Source of the DNA: Saxidomus purpurata
Lineage: Eukaryota > Mollusca > Bivalvia > Venerida > Veneridae
Assembly (NCBI GenBank): GCA_022818135.1
Contig: JAFMSR010000015.1
Location: 27,576,574 to 27,640,573, forward strand
DNA: 64,000 nt
Direction: 5' to 3'
Below are positions 27,201-31,840 of this stretch, piece by piece. Positions within the stretch are counted from its first letter, which is position 1. Every line of letters starts with the position of its first letter. The notes under the pieces are model-generated. The model saw only the letters and a program-made list of their open reading frames with translations, did no database searches and was not told where the DNA came from. The translations under genes were made by a program, and so were the position numbers.

Positions 27201-30200
27201 AAAGACCTAGTAATAGCTGAAAACTGGTATGGGTACCTATCAAATTACAAGTTAGTTCATACTAATTTATTTTAGCTTGATTGTGAAGAAAACTTTACGC
27301 TTATCGAGTCACTCTAGAATCCACTTCCTGGAAAAACCAGTACTGAGGAGGTACGGTACTCGTGTCGGTAGTGACTCCAGTGGTGCTGGAACCCGCAACC
27401 TCCTTAACACCTTAACCTCTACACCACCGCTCTCTTATATAAATTACAAATTCACATTAAAAAAAAATTCCCTACCTACCGACTCATCTTTTTTTCAACA
27501 TGTTACAGGAAACAGACATTTTCTTTTAGGCCTAAATTTGCAGTCTGGTTATGAATTTTAACACATCAGTTTGTTTGCGGCTCTTATTATGGACGGACAT
27601 GACTTGCATGCACTAGAATTATGTAAAAGATCATACACATAACTGATTTAGAACTAGTAAAAAAGAAAATTCCATTTTCGCCTGTGTTAAGATATTAATT
27701 TTGACAACGACTCTTAAATGTTTGCTACAGTACAGGCCTGGAGGATTATGCAAAAAATGCCAAGTGTGGAGTGAAAATTCCACACTTCGCGGGAGTAACT
27801 TCAAGACAATAGCGTGACTTCGAATGAGCTTGGAGTGCCTGAAGTGACTTCGAGTATGGAGAAATATGGCGTCACTTCTAGTGGTTTTACAGGTAAATGA
27901 AAGGGCTTATGTAACATAAAAATCAAATTTATTACATTCGGTAGAAATGTGTCTACACGTGAATTGTTTTTGTGTCGTATGCATATCAAATTAAAAAATA
28001 TTTGCCGATCGACGTACATTTGAATAGCGTGTTCAACATCACCAAAAATAACGTATTCATAACATTTTCTGTTCCAAACTATTATTTTTATAATCCAAAA
28101 TCAGTGTTCCCACTCTCGTAAATAATTATGTATATCACGCAAAAAAAAATAATATCACGCAAATAATTTTCACCACGTGCAAAATGGCGCGCGTACGAAA
28201 ATGCCTAGGACGAATAGGTTCAGCTGGAATCCCTCCGTATGTTCTAAAAATAGATCATGGAAATTCTACTTTCTCGGCATAACTGCTTGTGATATACCGT
28301 TGACGTCATGAAATGTAGACGGGTTTCATATTTGAATGCTCTGGGAATTAATATTAGCACTTTAAAAGTGTGACCAATCTAATGATCCGGGCTTCGTCTG
28401 CAAAAAATTTGGCAGACAAAGCATTGTGTTTTGCTTCACAGCAAATAAAACAAGAAACATGGCAATGCCACGAAACCAGGTTTTCAAAAATGTTGTTCTG
28501 ATTCTATACTATAGTATGAATTTTGGAATGAAGATTGCTATGAATATTCAAAAGATTATAACATGACATGAAGGAAAAGATAATATTCATGAGAATACAT
28601 GATAATGAGTAGGATGTAAATTTCGGCTAACAATACTGTCTGCAAGGAGTATACTTAATAATGAGACAACAATTTGAGTTAAATGAAAGCAAGTTTGAGA
28701 GGGTTCTATAGATGTTAATGTCACTGTGACCTTGACCTTGGAGCCAGCCATGCGGAACATGCGTTCTGCACGTCATCTTGATGTGGTAAACATTTGTCTG
28801 AAGTTTCATCAAAATTCTTCAAAGGGTTGAAGAGTTACAGAGCGGACACAATTTCGTTTGACGCCCGCCCATCCGCCCATCCGCCCGCCATACCCCAATC
28901 TAATAACCAGGATTTTCAAAATTGAAAACCTGGTTAATAAATGATGCCCAACAACAAAGTGAAGGGGTACCATCCACAAGTACTGAAACAACTACGAGTA
29001 GTGTTAAAAGTCAGAAAGAGTACCCGAAACGGTTTCATAACAAGCGGTTTCCACGCGTTGTAAAAATTTTAAACGGTCGTTGCTTGTCTATCATATAATT
29101 TTCATACCCCCAAAAATTGAGATTTACCCCTTCTTTTTGTGTCCAGGGGGTAAGTATACCCTTGAAAAAAATACTGAGTGGGAACACTGCAAAATTATCA
29201 GACTATCGTCTACAGCTACTTTTACATGTCTAAAAGTCAAACTGTCAAATATCTCGTTTTTTTTTATGCCACGTGCTTCACTATGATCAGACAAACCATT
29301 GTGATAGTAAACAGTAGCTGCGATTCGCAACGAAAATACGTCGGTAGCAATGTCTGATTCAATTGTAATTTCAACAGGTCGCTTTTACAGGTGTTTTTAC
29401 CAACATTTTAATTAAAAGATATTTTCACTTGAAGTCACTCCAATATACTCGGAGTGACGTGAAGTCCCGGGATCTAAATTTTCACTCCAAATGGCCGCGA
29501 AGTGACGCCACTGCATGGAGCCTTTTTCGTTTTTTCTCCGATTTACTCAGTCGCATTATTTCAACTCACTCCACACTTCGCGTTTTTTGCATTTATCCTT
29601 CAGGCCTGTACATCACATACTGCATAATCGGTTCAAAAGCTCCTGGTTCCAGCGGTGTTAGTCGTTTAATAAACAATGATTTGGAGTACTGATACGCTGT
29701 AATTAGCCACGAAGGCTGAAGGCCTGAGTGGTTTATTACTGCGCATCAGTACGACAAATTATTGTTTATTAGATGATGATAACAACGCTGAAAAGGATGT
29801 TATTTCCATTCTAACATGACCAGATTTTACAAAAGGTGAATCAATGCAAAGCTTTATTTTCTACGCGAATGCTCTTTTAACGTCATGCGGCGCAAAATGA
29901 CGTCATGTTTACAGCATATCGGTTCCCACGTTGTTTATGGTTTAATATAACGTAATTTTTCTACTCTTTGTATATAGAGACAAAATCGTGGGTCATGTTA
30001 GAATTGTTGTTTTGTCTTGTCGGCTCAAATTAAATTTATTGTATTGTACCACAAACTGTACAGATCCGCTTATTGAAAAGCGAGTCACTCGGTACCAGCT
30101 AGGCCTATAGTTGCTGCTCGAATGACTGTTTACAAGTTACTATATTTCGTGGCTTTGATCTCAACTTCTTGCCTGAAAATTCGGACTACTGCTCATTTTG

Positions 30201-30546
30201 ATGGAATTTTTAAGTTAATGCACAAATTGAGTAGCACACATGGCCATCACAATCACCAGTCTAGATAACCCATAAAAATGTCCCGTTTGTCAGCCAGTTC
30301 CTTTTGTTTTATCATTTTCATCCCCCTGATTCACCACATATATTTCTTAAACCATTTTCATATTTCTACAAAATGATTAGTTACACATACTTAATCAGTA
30401 TATTACAAATGGGAGGTGAAAATTATGACTAGGGGTGAAACGTTGGAGAGTCTTTCACGACAAGACACCTGTAATATCCGAAAACTATTCACTTAGCATA
30501 TAGCTAATAATCACCTTTCCTCCGTAGATCCGCTTTCCATATCCAT
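31..30546 (-). CDS. RB1: Retinoblastoma protein (RB1) orthologue, 17 coding exons, 3' end outside window
   Basis: Spliced gene encoding the pocket-protein tumour suppressor that binds E2F/DP factors in the nucleus and restrains G1/S entry until CDKs phosphorylate it. Seventeen exons join with compatible phases into about 609 codons. Residues about 11-300 match the RB N-terminal cyclin-like lobes. Residues about 315-515 are pocket A, with strong family matches such as [20 protein letters not shown] and [16 protein letters not shown]. Residues 514-590 form a linker rich in SP/TP CDK sites, and [14 protein letters not shown] opens pocket B. Pocket A resembles vertebrate RB1 (human: FPWILNV, SFIKAEGNLTRE) more than p107/p130, and the short linker lacks their long cyclin-binding spacer. 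Pocket B, with the LxCxE cleft, and the stop codon are beyond base 1. Introns carry many transposons, including a full BEL/Pao element in intron 8. Family assignment is very secure; exon 1 is the least certain part. Confidence 0.93.
1155..2388 (+). mobile_element. Pearl/HINE-like element, family A
   Basis: Begins ACAAGAGCACC with a short hairpin (GCACC/GGTGC), then subterminal GCTCGTCT (1183-1190). It ends with AGACGAGC (2379-2386), its exact complement, inside a 3' hairpin followed by TAAA. The core has about four diverged tandem units of ~145 bp, each with a TGACCTTGACCCC-like segment. No coding frame. Structure fits non-autonomous Helentron derivatives (HINEs, the mollusc pearl type). It lies in the RB1 intron after exon 17 in plus-strand order. 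Confidence 0.7.
2409..4027 (+). mobile_element. Pearl/HINE-like element, family B copy 1, with 8-unit tandem core
   Basis: Starts ACAAG, then a palindrome GGGCCA-aga-TGGCCC and subterminal GCTCACCT (2436-2443). It ends with the complement AGGTGAGC (4018-4025) in a hairpin, then TAAAA. The core holds eight units of about 166 bp; the marker ctctaggcc recurs at about 2633, 2800, 2968, 3133, 3299, 3465, 3631 and 3793. Units are very similar to each other, so the array expanded recently. Non-coding. Confidence 0.8.
4767..4879 (-). CDS. RB1: RB1 exon 16 (A/B linker, residues 514-551)
   Basis: Begins [12 protein letters not shown], matching human DSPLFDLIKQSK, then becomes Ser/Thr-rich ([20 protein letters not shown]), ending next to the human NNHTAADMYLSP region. 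Two SP sites are candidate CDK targets. Acceptor TTTGTAG, donor GTAAGT. Confidence 0.93.
5332..5382 (-). CDS. RB1: RB1 exon 15 (pocket A, residues 497-513)
   Basis: Fifty-one bases encoding [17 protein letters not shown], matching human HLERCEHRIMESLAWLS at the end of pocket A. Acceptor TTTCAG, donor GTGAGT, phase 0 at both ends. Confidence 0.94.
5949..6100 (-). CDS. RB1: RB1 exon 14 (pocket A, residues 446-496)
   Basis: Encodes the most conserved part of pocket [21 protein letters not shown] and [15 protein letters not shown]. These residues separate RB1 from p107/p130, which have FYFYKVIEVVIRSEEGLSR. Acceptor TTCTAG, donor GTAAGG. Confidence 0.97.
6649..6814 (+). mobile_element. tRNA-derived SINE copy 1 (5'-truncated)
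   Basis: Shares with the other copies the segment ggaggttgcgggttcgagcc (Pol III B box), a cctcatatgacaccagtactgg-like middle and the tail ctaaaataaattagtataa. The A-box end is missing. Confidence 0.75.
6855..6969 (-). CDS. RB1: RB1 exon 13 (pocket A, residues 408-446)
   Basis: Encodes [20 protein letters not shown] and [18 protein letters not shown], matching human [20 protein letters not shown] and MSLLACALEVVMATY. Acceptor CTTCAG, donor GTGAGT. Confidence 0.96.
7289..7462 (-). CDS. RB1: RB1 exon 12 (pocket A, residues 350-407)
   Basis: Encodes [20 protein letters not shown] and [20 protein letters not shown], matching human NCTVNPKESILKRVKD and SQRYKLGVRLYYRVMESML. Acceptor TATTTAG. The donor GTTCGT is weak but is the one consistent with phase 0 of the next exon. 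Confidence 0.95.
7543..7980 (+). mobile_element. Pearl/HINE-like element, family B copy 2 (3'-truncated)
   Basis: Retains the ACAAGAG start, ccaagatggc palindrome and cactcacct segment, then about two diverged core units with accttgtggttt and caatgctata remnants. The 3' hairpin is missing. It sits between RB1 exons 11 and 12. Confidence 0.7.
8150..8291 (-). CDS. RB1: RB1 exon 11 (start of pocket A, residues 302-349)
   Basis: Encodes [20 protein letters not shown], nearly the same as human HTPVRTVMNTIQQLMMIL. The Thr of TPVR (T317 here) corresponds to human T373, the CDK site that locks the N-terminal domain onto the pocket. Acceptor TTTCTAG, donor GTATGT. Confidence 0.96.
8999..10134. mobile_element. 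Non-autonomous Tc1/mariner-like element, 1.1 kb
   Basis: Terminal inverted repeats of about 27 bp: CAGTTGTCGGAATGTAACGG at the left and the complement of CAGTAGTCGGAACGTAACAG at the right, with four mismatches over the full repeat. TA lies on both sides (8,997-8,998 and 10,135-10,136). CAGT ends and TA duplication fit Tc1/mariner. No transposase frame. Both subterminal regions contain repeated acacgat/cgtacac words. Located between RB1 exons 10 and 11. Confidence 0.75.
10316..10422 (-). CDS. RB1: RB1 exon 10 (residues 267-302)
   Basis: Encodes [20 protein letters not shown] and [15 protein letters not shown], matching human RB1 [20 protein letters not shown] and FLDHDKTLQ at the end of the N-terminal domain. 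Acceptor ACCCAG, donor GTTAGT. Confidence 0.9.
10840..10908 (-). CDS. RB1: RB1 exon 9 (residues 244-266)
   Basis: Encodes [20 protein letters not shown] then DLD, matching human RB1 [20 protein letters not shown]. Acceptor ATTTCAG, donor GTAAGT, phase 0 at both ends. It is the first exon after the retrotransposon-bearing intron. Confidence 0.88.
11107..11556 (-). repeat. 3' LTR of the BEL/Pao element
   Basis: 450 bp, apparently identical to the right LTR. AATAAA signals on the minus strand lie at 11,219-11,224 and 11,185-11,190, so in this orientation the LTR could end RB1 transcripts prematurely inside intron 8. Confidence 0.95.
11557..11564 (-). other. Polypurine tract next to the 3' LTR
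   Basis: On the minus strand GGCGGGAA lies directly before the 3' LTR, in the place where plus-strand DNA synthesis is primed. It is short, as in other BEL/Pao elements, and identified by position and composition only. Confidence 0.55.
11709..12152 (-). CDS. Acidic reading frame downstream of the zinc-finger frame, possible second part of the same protein
   Basis: A 147-codon frame that overlaps the end of the zinc-finger frame in another phase. Its first ~50 codons in the overlap look non-coding in style. From about 12,005 leftward it becomes Ser/Asp/Glu-rich with repeated [10 protein letters not shown] units, continuing the composition of the upstream acidic tail. It contains [13 protein letters not shown], a good match to a SUMO-interacting motif (hydrophobic IIVI core followed by Ser and acidic residues). 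It may be a separate protein, a spliced exon, or the tail of the zinc-finger protein displaced by a frameshift in this copy. Confidence 0.5.
   Translation of the reverse strand: MIKVMVVVLQNFVCEIIAIYRRLVKSEVLEYILIFRVLQVLAVFCVVASNDVESDIESGTVSNDVESDIESGTVSNNVESDSDNVSENDIIVISDDEEDELNICTDTTTTRRVCYWTYTVRKIFTYNGDTVVHEQMDTSIDSWNYKT
11916..12005. repeat. 39-bp tandem repeat in the accessory reading frame
   Basis: Just over two copies of a 39-bp unit (containing caacatcattactaacagt) encode repeated [13 protein letters not shown] segments. Such in-frame repeats change length easily and lie beside the phase break between the two accessory frames. Confidence 0.8.
12004..12693 (-). CDS. Accessory C2H2 zinc-finger protein of the BEL/Pao element (229 aa)
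   Basis: Lies 318 bp downstream of gag-pol, in the env position, same strand. Two C2H2 fingers open it: C6-C9-H22-H27 (CX2CX12HX4H) and C35-C40-H53-H58 (CX4CX12HX4H), with basic linkers. The remaining 170 residues are strongly acidic and Ser-rich, resembling an activation or interaction region. There is no signal peptide or membrane segment, so it is not an envelope protein. It would need a spliced or internal-promoter mRNA. Function is unknown; nucleic-acid binding is inferred from the fingers. Confidence 0.8.
   Translation of the reverse strand: MPIHKCKDCGRIYQHQRSLSRHIKEKHKMIEHWLCVQSDCSSKFIRKSYLSRHLVLKHEFTAIEARELALSARRGDVSTTSSDYYDDVSEDDSAFDILAELDELRNGGDPGAFKETIKEFDITLLSEQQVIDDIVLEEPECEISVGDGDVSHVDSVISENCEVSVSADVCSNDVEIECSVSDKSDGGSASKFCVRDYSDISSASEVGSVRIHTDISRTSSVSSVLCSGE
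13012..18636 (-). CDS. BEL/Pao gag-pol polyprotein (1,874 aa)
   Basis: One uninterrupted frame. Gag: coiled-coil-like Gln/Glu-rich segment (135-165), DUF1759-type core (about 168-320), three zinc knuckles (C409-C421, C438-C451, C457-C471). Protease: DSGS with D536. Reverse transcriptase: about 800-1030, with D890 in VSDIEKAF and the box YVDN at 969-972, where Asn replaces the usual second Asp. RNase H: D1141, E1184, D1214, D1258. Integrase: HHCC zinc site (H1457, H1462, C1492, C1495) and catalytic D1528, D1590, E1641. The C-terminal DUF5641-type domain spans about 1740-1830. There are no stops or frameshifts, so the product could be active. Translation could also begin at Met7. The element makes virus-like particles and copies its RNA into DNA; no env is present. 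Confidence 0.95.
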   Translation of the reverse strand: MEIQGKMANVSRIKAVRTRYRNTLNIEIEMAKGLIYGESQESDPIAFGNKCTKLLKCYSEKLEVQMCKLTDAFEDSDPESVEKIVEEDCELIQHAENCLIELEQFIENMKAKTKDESLDGNNLEVKTESSRLIDLQEQMQQLVFRQMQQQRELMERQEQKELQQKCSVKLPKLDLYTFNGNKLKWTQFWDAFECTVHANRNLSQIEKFNYLQTKVVGEARQAIAGLALSKENYDVAVAILKERFGNPQEAVDLHYKKLINIQAPSAKVESLRTFLDTVERHLRSLEVLNENINQHVFISIIRSKLPGEVLKQIELRTGAKTQWTVHKLRDEIREYVLACERSESKGENTTSTESHRGSMSKFQRHQYRSNYKAYPPQRSERPFYTPPASAEALTASVKGRATSIIKDKCRYCSERHWSDECVRYKTVDERKRKLYGSCFKCLKEGHMATECRSKKACVYCSEMNSHHRSLCPKKFDIKLSSVHLSEEISDKTTKQGFLEEGHVLISSDEMVLMQTAQTDVRNEDSSACETVRLLFDSGSQRTYITERLAAKLGLKPEDEQELKLVTFGSENTKVIKTKSARIGIKLNNGSYMKITVNIVPTISGTIQRNPVTKLLTKQMEHLVNSVELADTIPTVKEHSTVEVLIGNDYYLDFVLPQRIEVEPGLYLLSSKLGWILTGRTSEVLKGIDTVNMLVLTYGNDVTNNSVFSSIDGAISTKPDLEDFWNVESIGITDNVKKSNDEIAMQKFKDTIKFEDGRYEVTWPWRDEEFELPENRQLALGRLKSTISRMNSQPELKKKYNAVIEDQLNKGVIEKVNYKVQDGMTHYIPHHAVINPQKTTTKLRVVYDASSKTRKENKSLNECLYRGPVILQHLCGILLRFRLHKIAIVSDIEKAFLQIGLQLDQRDVTRFLWLKDIDTPTVDSSNIQEYRFCRVPFGVISSPFLLGATVQNHMDTYNTDLSNKVKDNMYVDNLITGTSNESEAIHFYKEVKFMFKEASMNLREWISNSDIVNNYIPRDDRADAGSISVLGLCWNPMDDTISLKSTEASDIVIPTKRSILKNVASKFDPIGLFSPVLLSGKLLLQKLWQLGLDWDEEIPEEDVLQWNAIKSDLEKLSSYKLQRCVTRDGDSCVNYSLICFCDASEKAYSAAIYLRQSSTVETKVELVFSKSRLASVKTLTIPKLEIMAVLIGVRCIKFVQCQLKLTVQHLHLYTDSQCVLKWISSEKNLQVFVKNRVNEIKTHRDVTFSYVKTKENPADVATRGTTLQKLAENELWWHGPSWLSVSCSKYPSDIASEMCTSSTCACTEIEQMQGEEMKGATSVLTSNLETIVPFEIDYGSYSSITKLIRVTAYVRRFIYNLKKHADKNTGVLSNSEINESENMWLLFIQRKHYSDVRLAISNNKSNCLQRQLGLFLDDKGLLRCRGRLQYAELSEGSRYPILVPKKDKFTHLLVEKHHKEIMHCGVSQTLSKLRYKYWIPQGRATVKSVLRQCNVCRRCEGGPYKVPEMPPFPKMRVTSSPPFTNTGLDYLGPLFIKSPVETKKIWVCLFTCLVTRAIHLELVQDMSTDEFLLAFRRFISQRGVPNEVISDNALQFKTASATIDLLWTRMLKNEDVLSYMSERKIKWHFIVERAPWFGGCYERLVGLVKRSLRKTLGRKLLTLIQMTTVLKEIEAILNSRPLVYVGDDINSNITLTPNHFLTLNPRVSVPDIDDDGGDNSYLPWASSADKLLVMWHKGQLLLDKFWKIWRDDYLLSLRERTQTKLKTGRIQSSAQPCEGDVILVKDELPRSCWKMGKINKLGICSDGNVRSAEVQLASGRVIRRPLKFLFPIETSEQHEMNHEMNSEQTGPTKCDSTRPVRKAAIRALQKMKELN
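18779..18795 (-). other. Primer-binding site of the BEL/Pao element
   Basis: Five bases after the 5' LTR the minus strand reads TGGTGCCGGAACCCGGG, the pattern expected for pairing to a tRNA 3' end including CCA. From known tRNA ends it fits tRNA-Phe with one G:U wobble. The tRNA identity is inferred. Confidence 0.75.
18801..19250 (-). repeat. 5' LTR of the BEL/Pao element
   Basis: 450 bp. Read on the minus strand it starts TGTCGTGAAC and ends GTCGCCACA. It includes a TATATATA-rich stretch ending in TATATAAG, suitable as a TATA box, an inverted repeat CCGACG/CGTCGG, and AATAAA polyadenylation signals near its end. I found no base difference from the left LTR. Confidence 0.95.
19339..19528 (+). 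mobile_element. tRNA-derived SINE copy 2 (full length)
   Basis: Starts aggggagcggtggtgtagag (A-box region), then gttgcgggttcgagccccac (B box), body and aaaataaattagtataaact tail. It lies between the retrotransposon and RB1 exon 8. Confidence 0.8.
19791..19891 (-). CDS. RB1: RB1 exon 8 (residues 210-243)
   Basis: Encodes [15 protein letters not shown] and [15 protein letters not shown], aligning with human RB1 RIIEVLCKEHECNIDEVK. Acceptor CTTTCAG, donor GTAACT. The intron that follows contains the whole BEL/Pao retrotransposon. Without that insertion it would be about 730 bp long. Confidence 0.87.
20328..20438 (-). CDS. RB1: RB1 exon 7 (residues 173-210)
   Basis: Encodes [20 protein letters not shown] followed by [13 protein letters not shown]. 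It matches human RB1 [20 protein letters not shown] and SPPMLLKEPY in the N-terminal domain. Acceptor TTTACAG, donor GTAAGA. Confidence 0.92.
21232..21308 (-). CDS. RB1: RB1 exon 6 (residues 147-173)
   Basis: Encodes [20 protein letters not shown] followed by VFLHAK, matching human RB1 SALVLKVSWITFLLAKG. Acceptor ATTGCAG, donor GTAAGT. Confidence 0.9.
21643..22780 (+). mobile_element. Pearl/HINE-like element, family C with 164-bp tandem core
   Basis: Starts ACAAGGGCTGTC with hairpin GCTGTC/GGACAGC and subterminal GCTCGACT. It ends with the complement AGTCGAGC (22,771-22,778) in a hairpin, then TAAAA. Core units recur at about 21,931, 22,100, 22,264, 22,428 and 22,592 (period 164 bp). The units give short overlapping frames of the same peptide on both strands; these are artefacts of the repeat and not genes. 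Confidence 0.78.
22933..22971 (-). CDS. RB1: RB1 exon 5 (39-nt microexon, residues 134-147)
   Basis: Encodes [12 protein letters not shown] between acceptor TATTGACAG and donor GTAAGC. Phase fits both neighbours. It falls in the loop between N-terminal lobes that is poorly conserved (human LIYLTQPSSSIS), so support comes from splice sites and phase rather than similarity. Confidence 0.8.
23147..24193. mobile_element. TIR DNA transposon derivative, 1.05 kb
   Basis: Ends CAGGGATAATTTTTG and its complement, with ATTTAG repeated on both sides (23,141-23,146 and 24,194-24,199). Inside, a 60-odd-bp segment (aattcagaatgaaaattgaa) occurs at about 23,664 and 23,957, an internal duplication. A short plus-strand frame ([18 protein letters not shown]) at about 23,431 and a minus-strand frame of 124 codons (23,143-23,517) are present, neither recognisable. 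CAGGG ends recall hAT elements but the flanking repeat is 6 bp, not 8. In RB1 intron 4. Confidence 0.6.
24422..24553 (-). CDS. RB1: RB1 exon 4 (residues 90-134)
   Basis: Encodes [14 protein letters not shown] and then [16 protein letters not shown], matching human RB1 ISVHKFFNLLKE and LLKKYDVLFALFSKLER of the first N-terminal lobe. Acceptor TTTTCAG, donor GTAGGC. Confidence 0.92.
24895..25185 (+). repeat. Remnant of a pearl/HINE-like tandem core
   Basis: Two units of about 145 bp, each with a catgaccttgacct or caccttgacctctgacct segment and a cctatcaa(a/g)(a/t)ttgaggacact segment. No terminal hairpins remain. Lies between RB1 exons 3 and 4. Confidence 0.55.
25220..25279 (-). CDS. RB1: RB1 exon 3 (residues 70-90)
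   Basis: Sixty-base exon encoding [19 protein letters not shown], matching the FTELQKN segment of human RB1. Acceptor TTTTTTAG, donor GTATGT. It leaves two bases that complete a codon with the single leading base of the next exon. Confidence 0.88.
25548..25760 (+). mobile_element. Degenerate tRNA-derived SINE
   Basis: Contains tgttagcgcacttgcttctt (A-box-like) and cgggtttaattccc (B-box-like) at tRNA spacing, then an unrelated body ending aataaagattacatc. It is more decayed than the other SINEs. Confidence 0.45.
25899..26075 (-). CDS. RB1: RB1 exon 2 (residues 11-70)
   Basis: Contains [20 protein letters not shown] and a following NVWQDFSS, which align with the first N-terminal helices of human RB1 ([22 protein letters not shown]). 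Acceptor TTTCAG, donor GTATGT. It is the first exon with clear homology and fixes the phase (one leading base) for the start exon. Confidence 0.93.
26228..26764. mobile_element. hAT-like MITE, 537 bp, rich in ACTATCG words
   Basis: Begins TAGGGGTGTAACAATAG, ends AATAGTCAGCCCTA, with an exact 8-bp target duplication TTGTCTAT at 26,220-26,227 and 26,765-26,772, typical of hAT. Both subterminal regions carry many direct and inverted copies of actatcg/cgatagt. No transposase. In RB1 intron 1. Confidence 0.8.
27253..27434 (-). mobile_element. tRNA-derived SINE copy 3
   Basis: Reverse-strand copy: tail complement actaatttattttagcttga, B-box complement aacccgcaacctcc and head complement ctctacaccaccgctct. 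In RB1 intron 1. Confidence 0.78.
27733..29608. mobile_element. Long-TIR DNA element, 1.9 kb, with nested HINE
   Basis: Ends are inverted repeats of about 40 bp starting CAGGCCTG(G/A)AGGAT and containing aagtgtggagtg; TA flanks both sides. The subterminal regions hold repeated aagtgac(t/g)tcga/ggagtg words. No transposase frame. The family E HINE (28,450-28,935) is inserted in it. In RB1 intron 1. Confidence 0.65.
28450..28935 (+). mobile_element. Pearl/HINE-like element, family E, single core unit
   Basis: Starts ACAAG with palindrome TGGCA-a-TGCCA, then AACCAGGTTTTCA. The exact complement TGAAAACCTGGTT is at the 3' end (28,923-28,935) within a hairpin, followed by AATAAA. Contains one TGACCTTGACC unit and a ccgcccatccgcccgcc tract. 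It is nested inside the TIR element at 27,733-29,608. Confidence 0.65.
29651..29789. repeat. Imperfect palindrome (foldback)
   Basis: agcggtgttagtcg...taataaacaatgatttg pairs with caaattattgtttatta...aacaacgct around a centre near 29,720. A smaller inverted pair, tctaacatgacc and gggtcatgttaga, lies at about 29,812 and 29,990. Likely remains of a foldback MITE in RB1 intron 1. Confidence 0.5.
30515..30546 (-). CDS. RB1: RB1 exon 1 (proposed start, residues 1-11)
   Basis: Encodes [10 protein letters not shown] plus two bases, followed by a GTGATT donor. It was chosen because it ends in the phase exon 2 requires. An in-frame TGA lies 21 bases upstream of the ATG, so no longer N-terminus is possible in this exon. 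An E2F consensus lies about 115 bp upstream. The ATG context is only fair (C at -3, G at +4). An alternative first exon elsewhere in the 4.4-kb first intron, or further upstream, cannot be excluded without transcript data. Confidence 0.6.
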
Positions 30547-30660
30547 TGGATCGTTCTTTTCAGATCATAAAGCCGATGTATTTCTATATCTCCAAGTTCT
30601 GTATATTAAATTAGTCACCTCATCTTGGGAATTATCAGGTCTGTTTTTGTTGACAAAATA

Positions 30661-30669
30661 CGCGCCAAA
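30661..30669 (-). promoter_or_regulatory. Candidate E2F site upstream of RB1
   Basis: Read on the minus strand the bases are TTTGGCGCG, a perfect match to the E2F consensus TTTSGCGC. It lies about 115 bp upstream of the proposed start codon. Vertebrate RB1 promoters also carry an E2F site used for autoregulation. Position and sequence are seen directly; function is inferred. Confidence 0.5.
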
Positions 30670-31022
30670 TTATGAGCAACTGAAATACCGGAAAGATAAA
30701 ATTTACCGAAAAGGAAAAGAAATACAACCACGCAAGCGCTTCAGGGCTAAATTGGAATTTTGTAATCAAAGCCCTTGGTGAAAATTAACTCCGCATCATC
30801 TTTTGAATGAATTGTATTTCAATGTCTTTATTTCGTAATATCCCTGTCGGGAATGTACGTAAATTATATATATTCTAAAAGCAATTTATTTTAGGTGAAT
30901 TCATATAGATGCAATCGTTCGTAAATTTATAAGAAGGTTTACATCTTACATTTGAAAATTAAACTACAAAACTCTTGTATCGAGCTCCGTATGTTCCGTA
31001 AATATCCTCACTTTTCGGTGAT

Positions 31023-31840
31023 ATGCGTATGATACTGTTAAAAATGACCAGAAAAGTTATGGTCAAGAAATACGGGTATAATAGGAATAGATTTCATGGT
31101 AAAATATCAACAGGTCATAGAACACACTCCGCAAGCAGATTTACATACATGTATCTACCGGTCAAAATCAAAAATACAAACTATGCTTTTCTGACTGACA
31201 CAGGTTCCATATTGAGTATAGTATCACTTGATATGTCGGGTAGAATGGGTTATGAGTTAGGAATCTCTAGGGCTACTACACCTAATCTCACGGCCGCGTG
31301 TGGATCTCCCCTTAATTAAGGTTTGCGAATCAATTGTTATTCCTTTTTGGATCGAAAACAAAAGTTGTGAGTTTGAGTTCATAGTGGCTGATGTCTATGA
31401 TACGGGTATAACAGGAACGGATTTCATAGTAAAATATCAAGCTTACCCCGTTCCGCACAAAAAGATATTTAAGACCAACGTTGGCAACTTTAACGACAAA
31501 GTAATCACCTGTTTATATAATTTTGCTATATATGATAGATAAGATAAGCTAGATTGGTTAGATGAAAGAGGACCTGTGTTTTCAGAAGACAATGTGTATG
31601 TAGTAAATGGATGCAGTTTGTGCTTCAGTCCATACAGTGCATTCCGTAGACATTGGGAGCTTATACACAGTAATATTATAAGCAAATTCCGTTGAACTGG
31701 ATGTAACTATGAATCTTATACAAGACATTTGGCGTTACTGCATGTAAGGAAATCTAGACACAATGGACTTGTAAGTGAAAGGGTTAATAACCCGAATTAT
31801 GTAGATCCAGCAATTCCATGTGTGAAATTCCAGAAGTGAA
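31023..31840 (+). pseudogene. Decayed retroelement: retropepsin followed by zinc-finger-like segments
   Basis: The first frame contains YLPVKIKNTNYAFLTDTGSI, with the aspartic-protease active site DTGS, and then breaks near 31,315. A shifted frame continues with VIPFWIENKSCEFEFIVADV and ITGTDFIVKYQ, like the second half of a retropepsin. Beyond it, CSLCFSPYSAFRRHWELIH and, after a stop codon, CNYESYTRHLALLHV look like two C2H2-type fingers. Frameshift and stops show it is dead. The protease suggests a Ty3-like or related element; the finger part is unusual. It lies just outside the proposed RB1 promoter on the opposite strand. Confidence 0.6.

Noticed and set aside
31..30546. Assignment to p107/p130 (RBL1/RBL2)
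   Set aside because: Pocket A residues around [11 protein letters not shown] and the short linker fit RB1, and no long spacer between the pockets is present in the linker exons.
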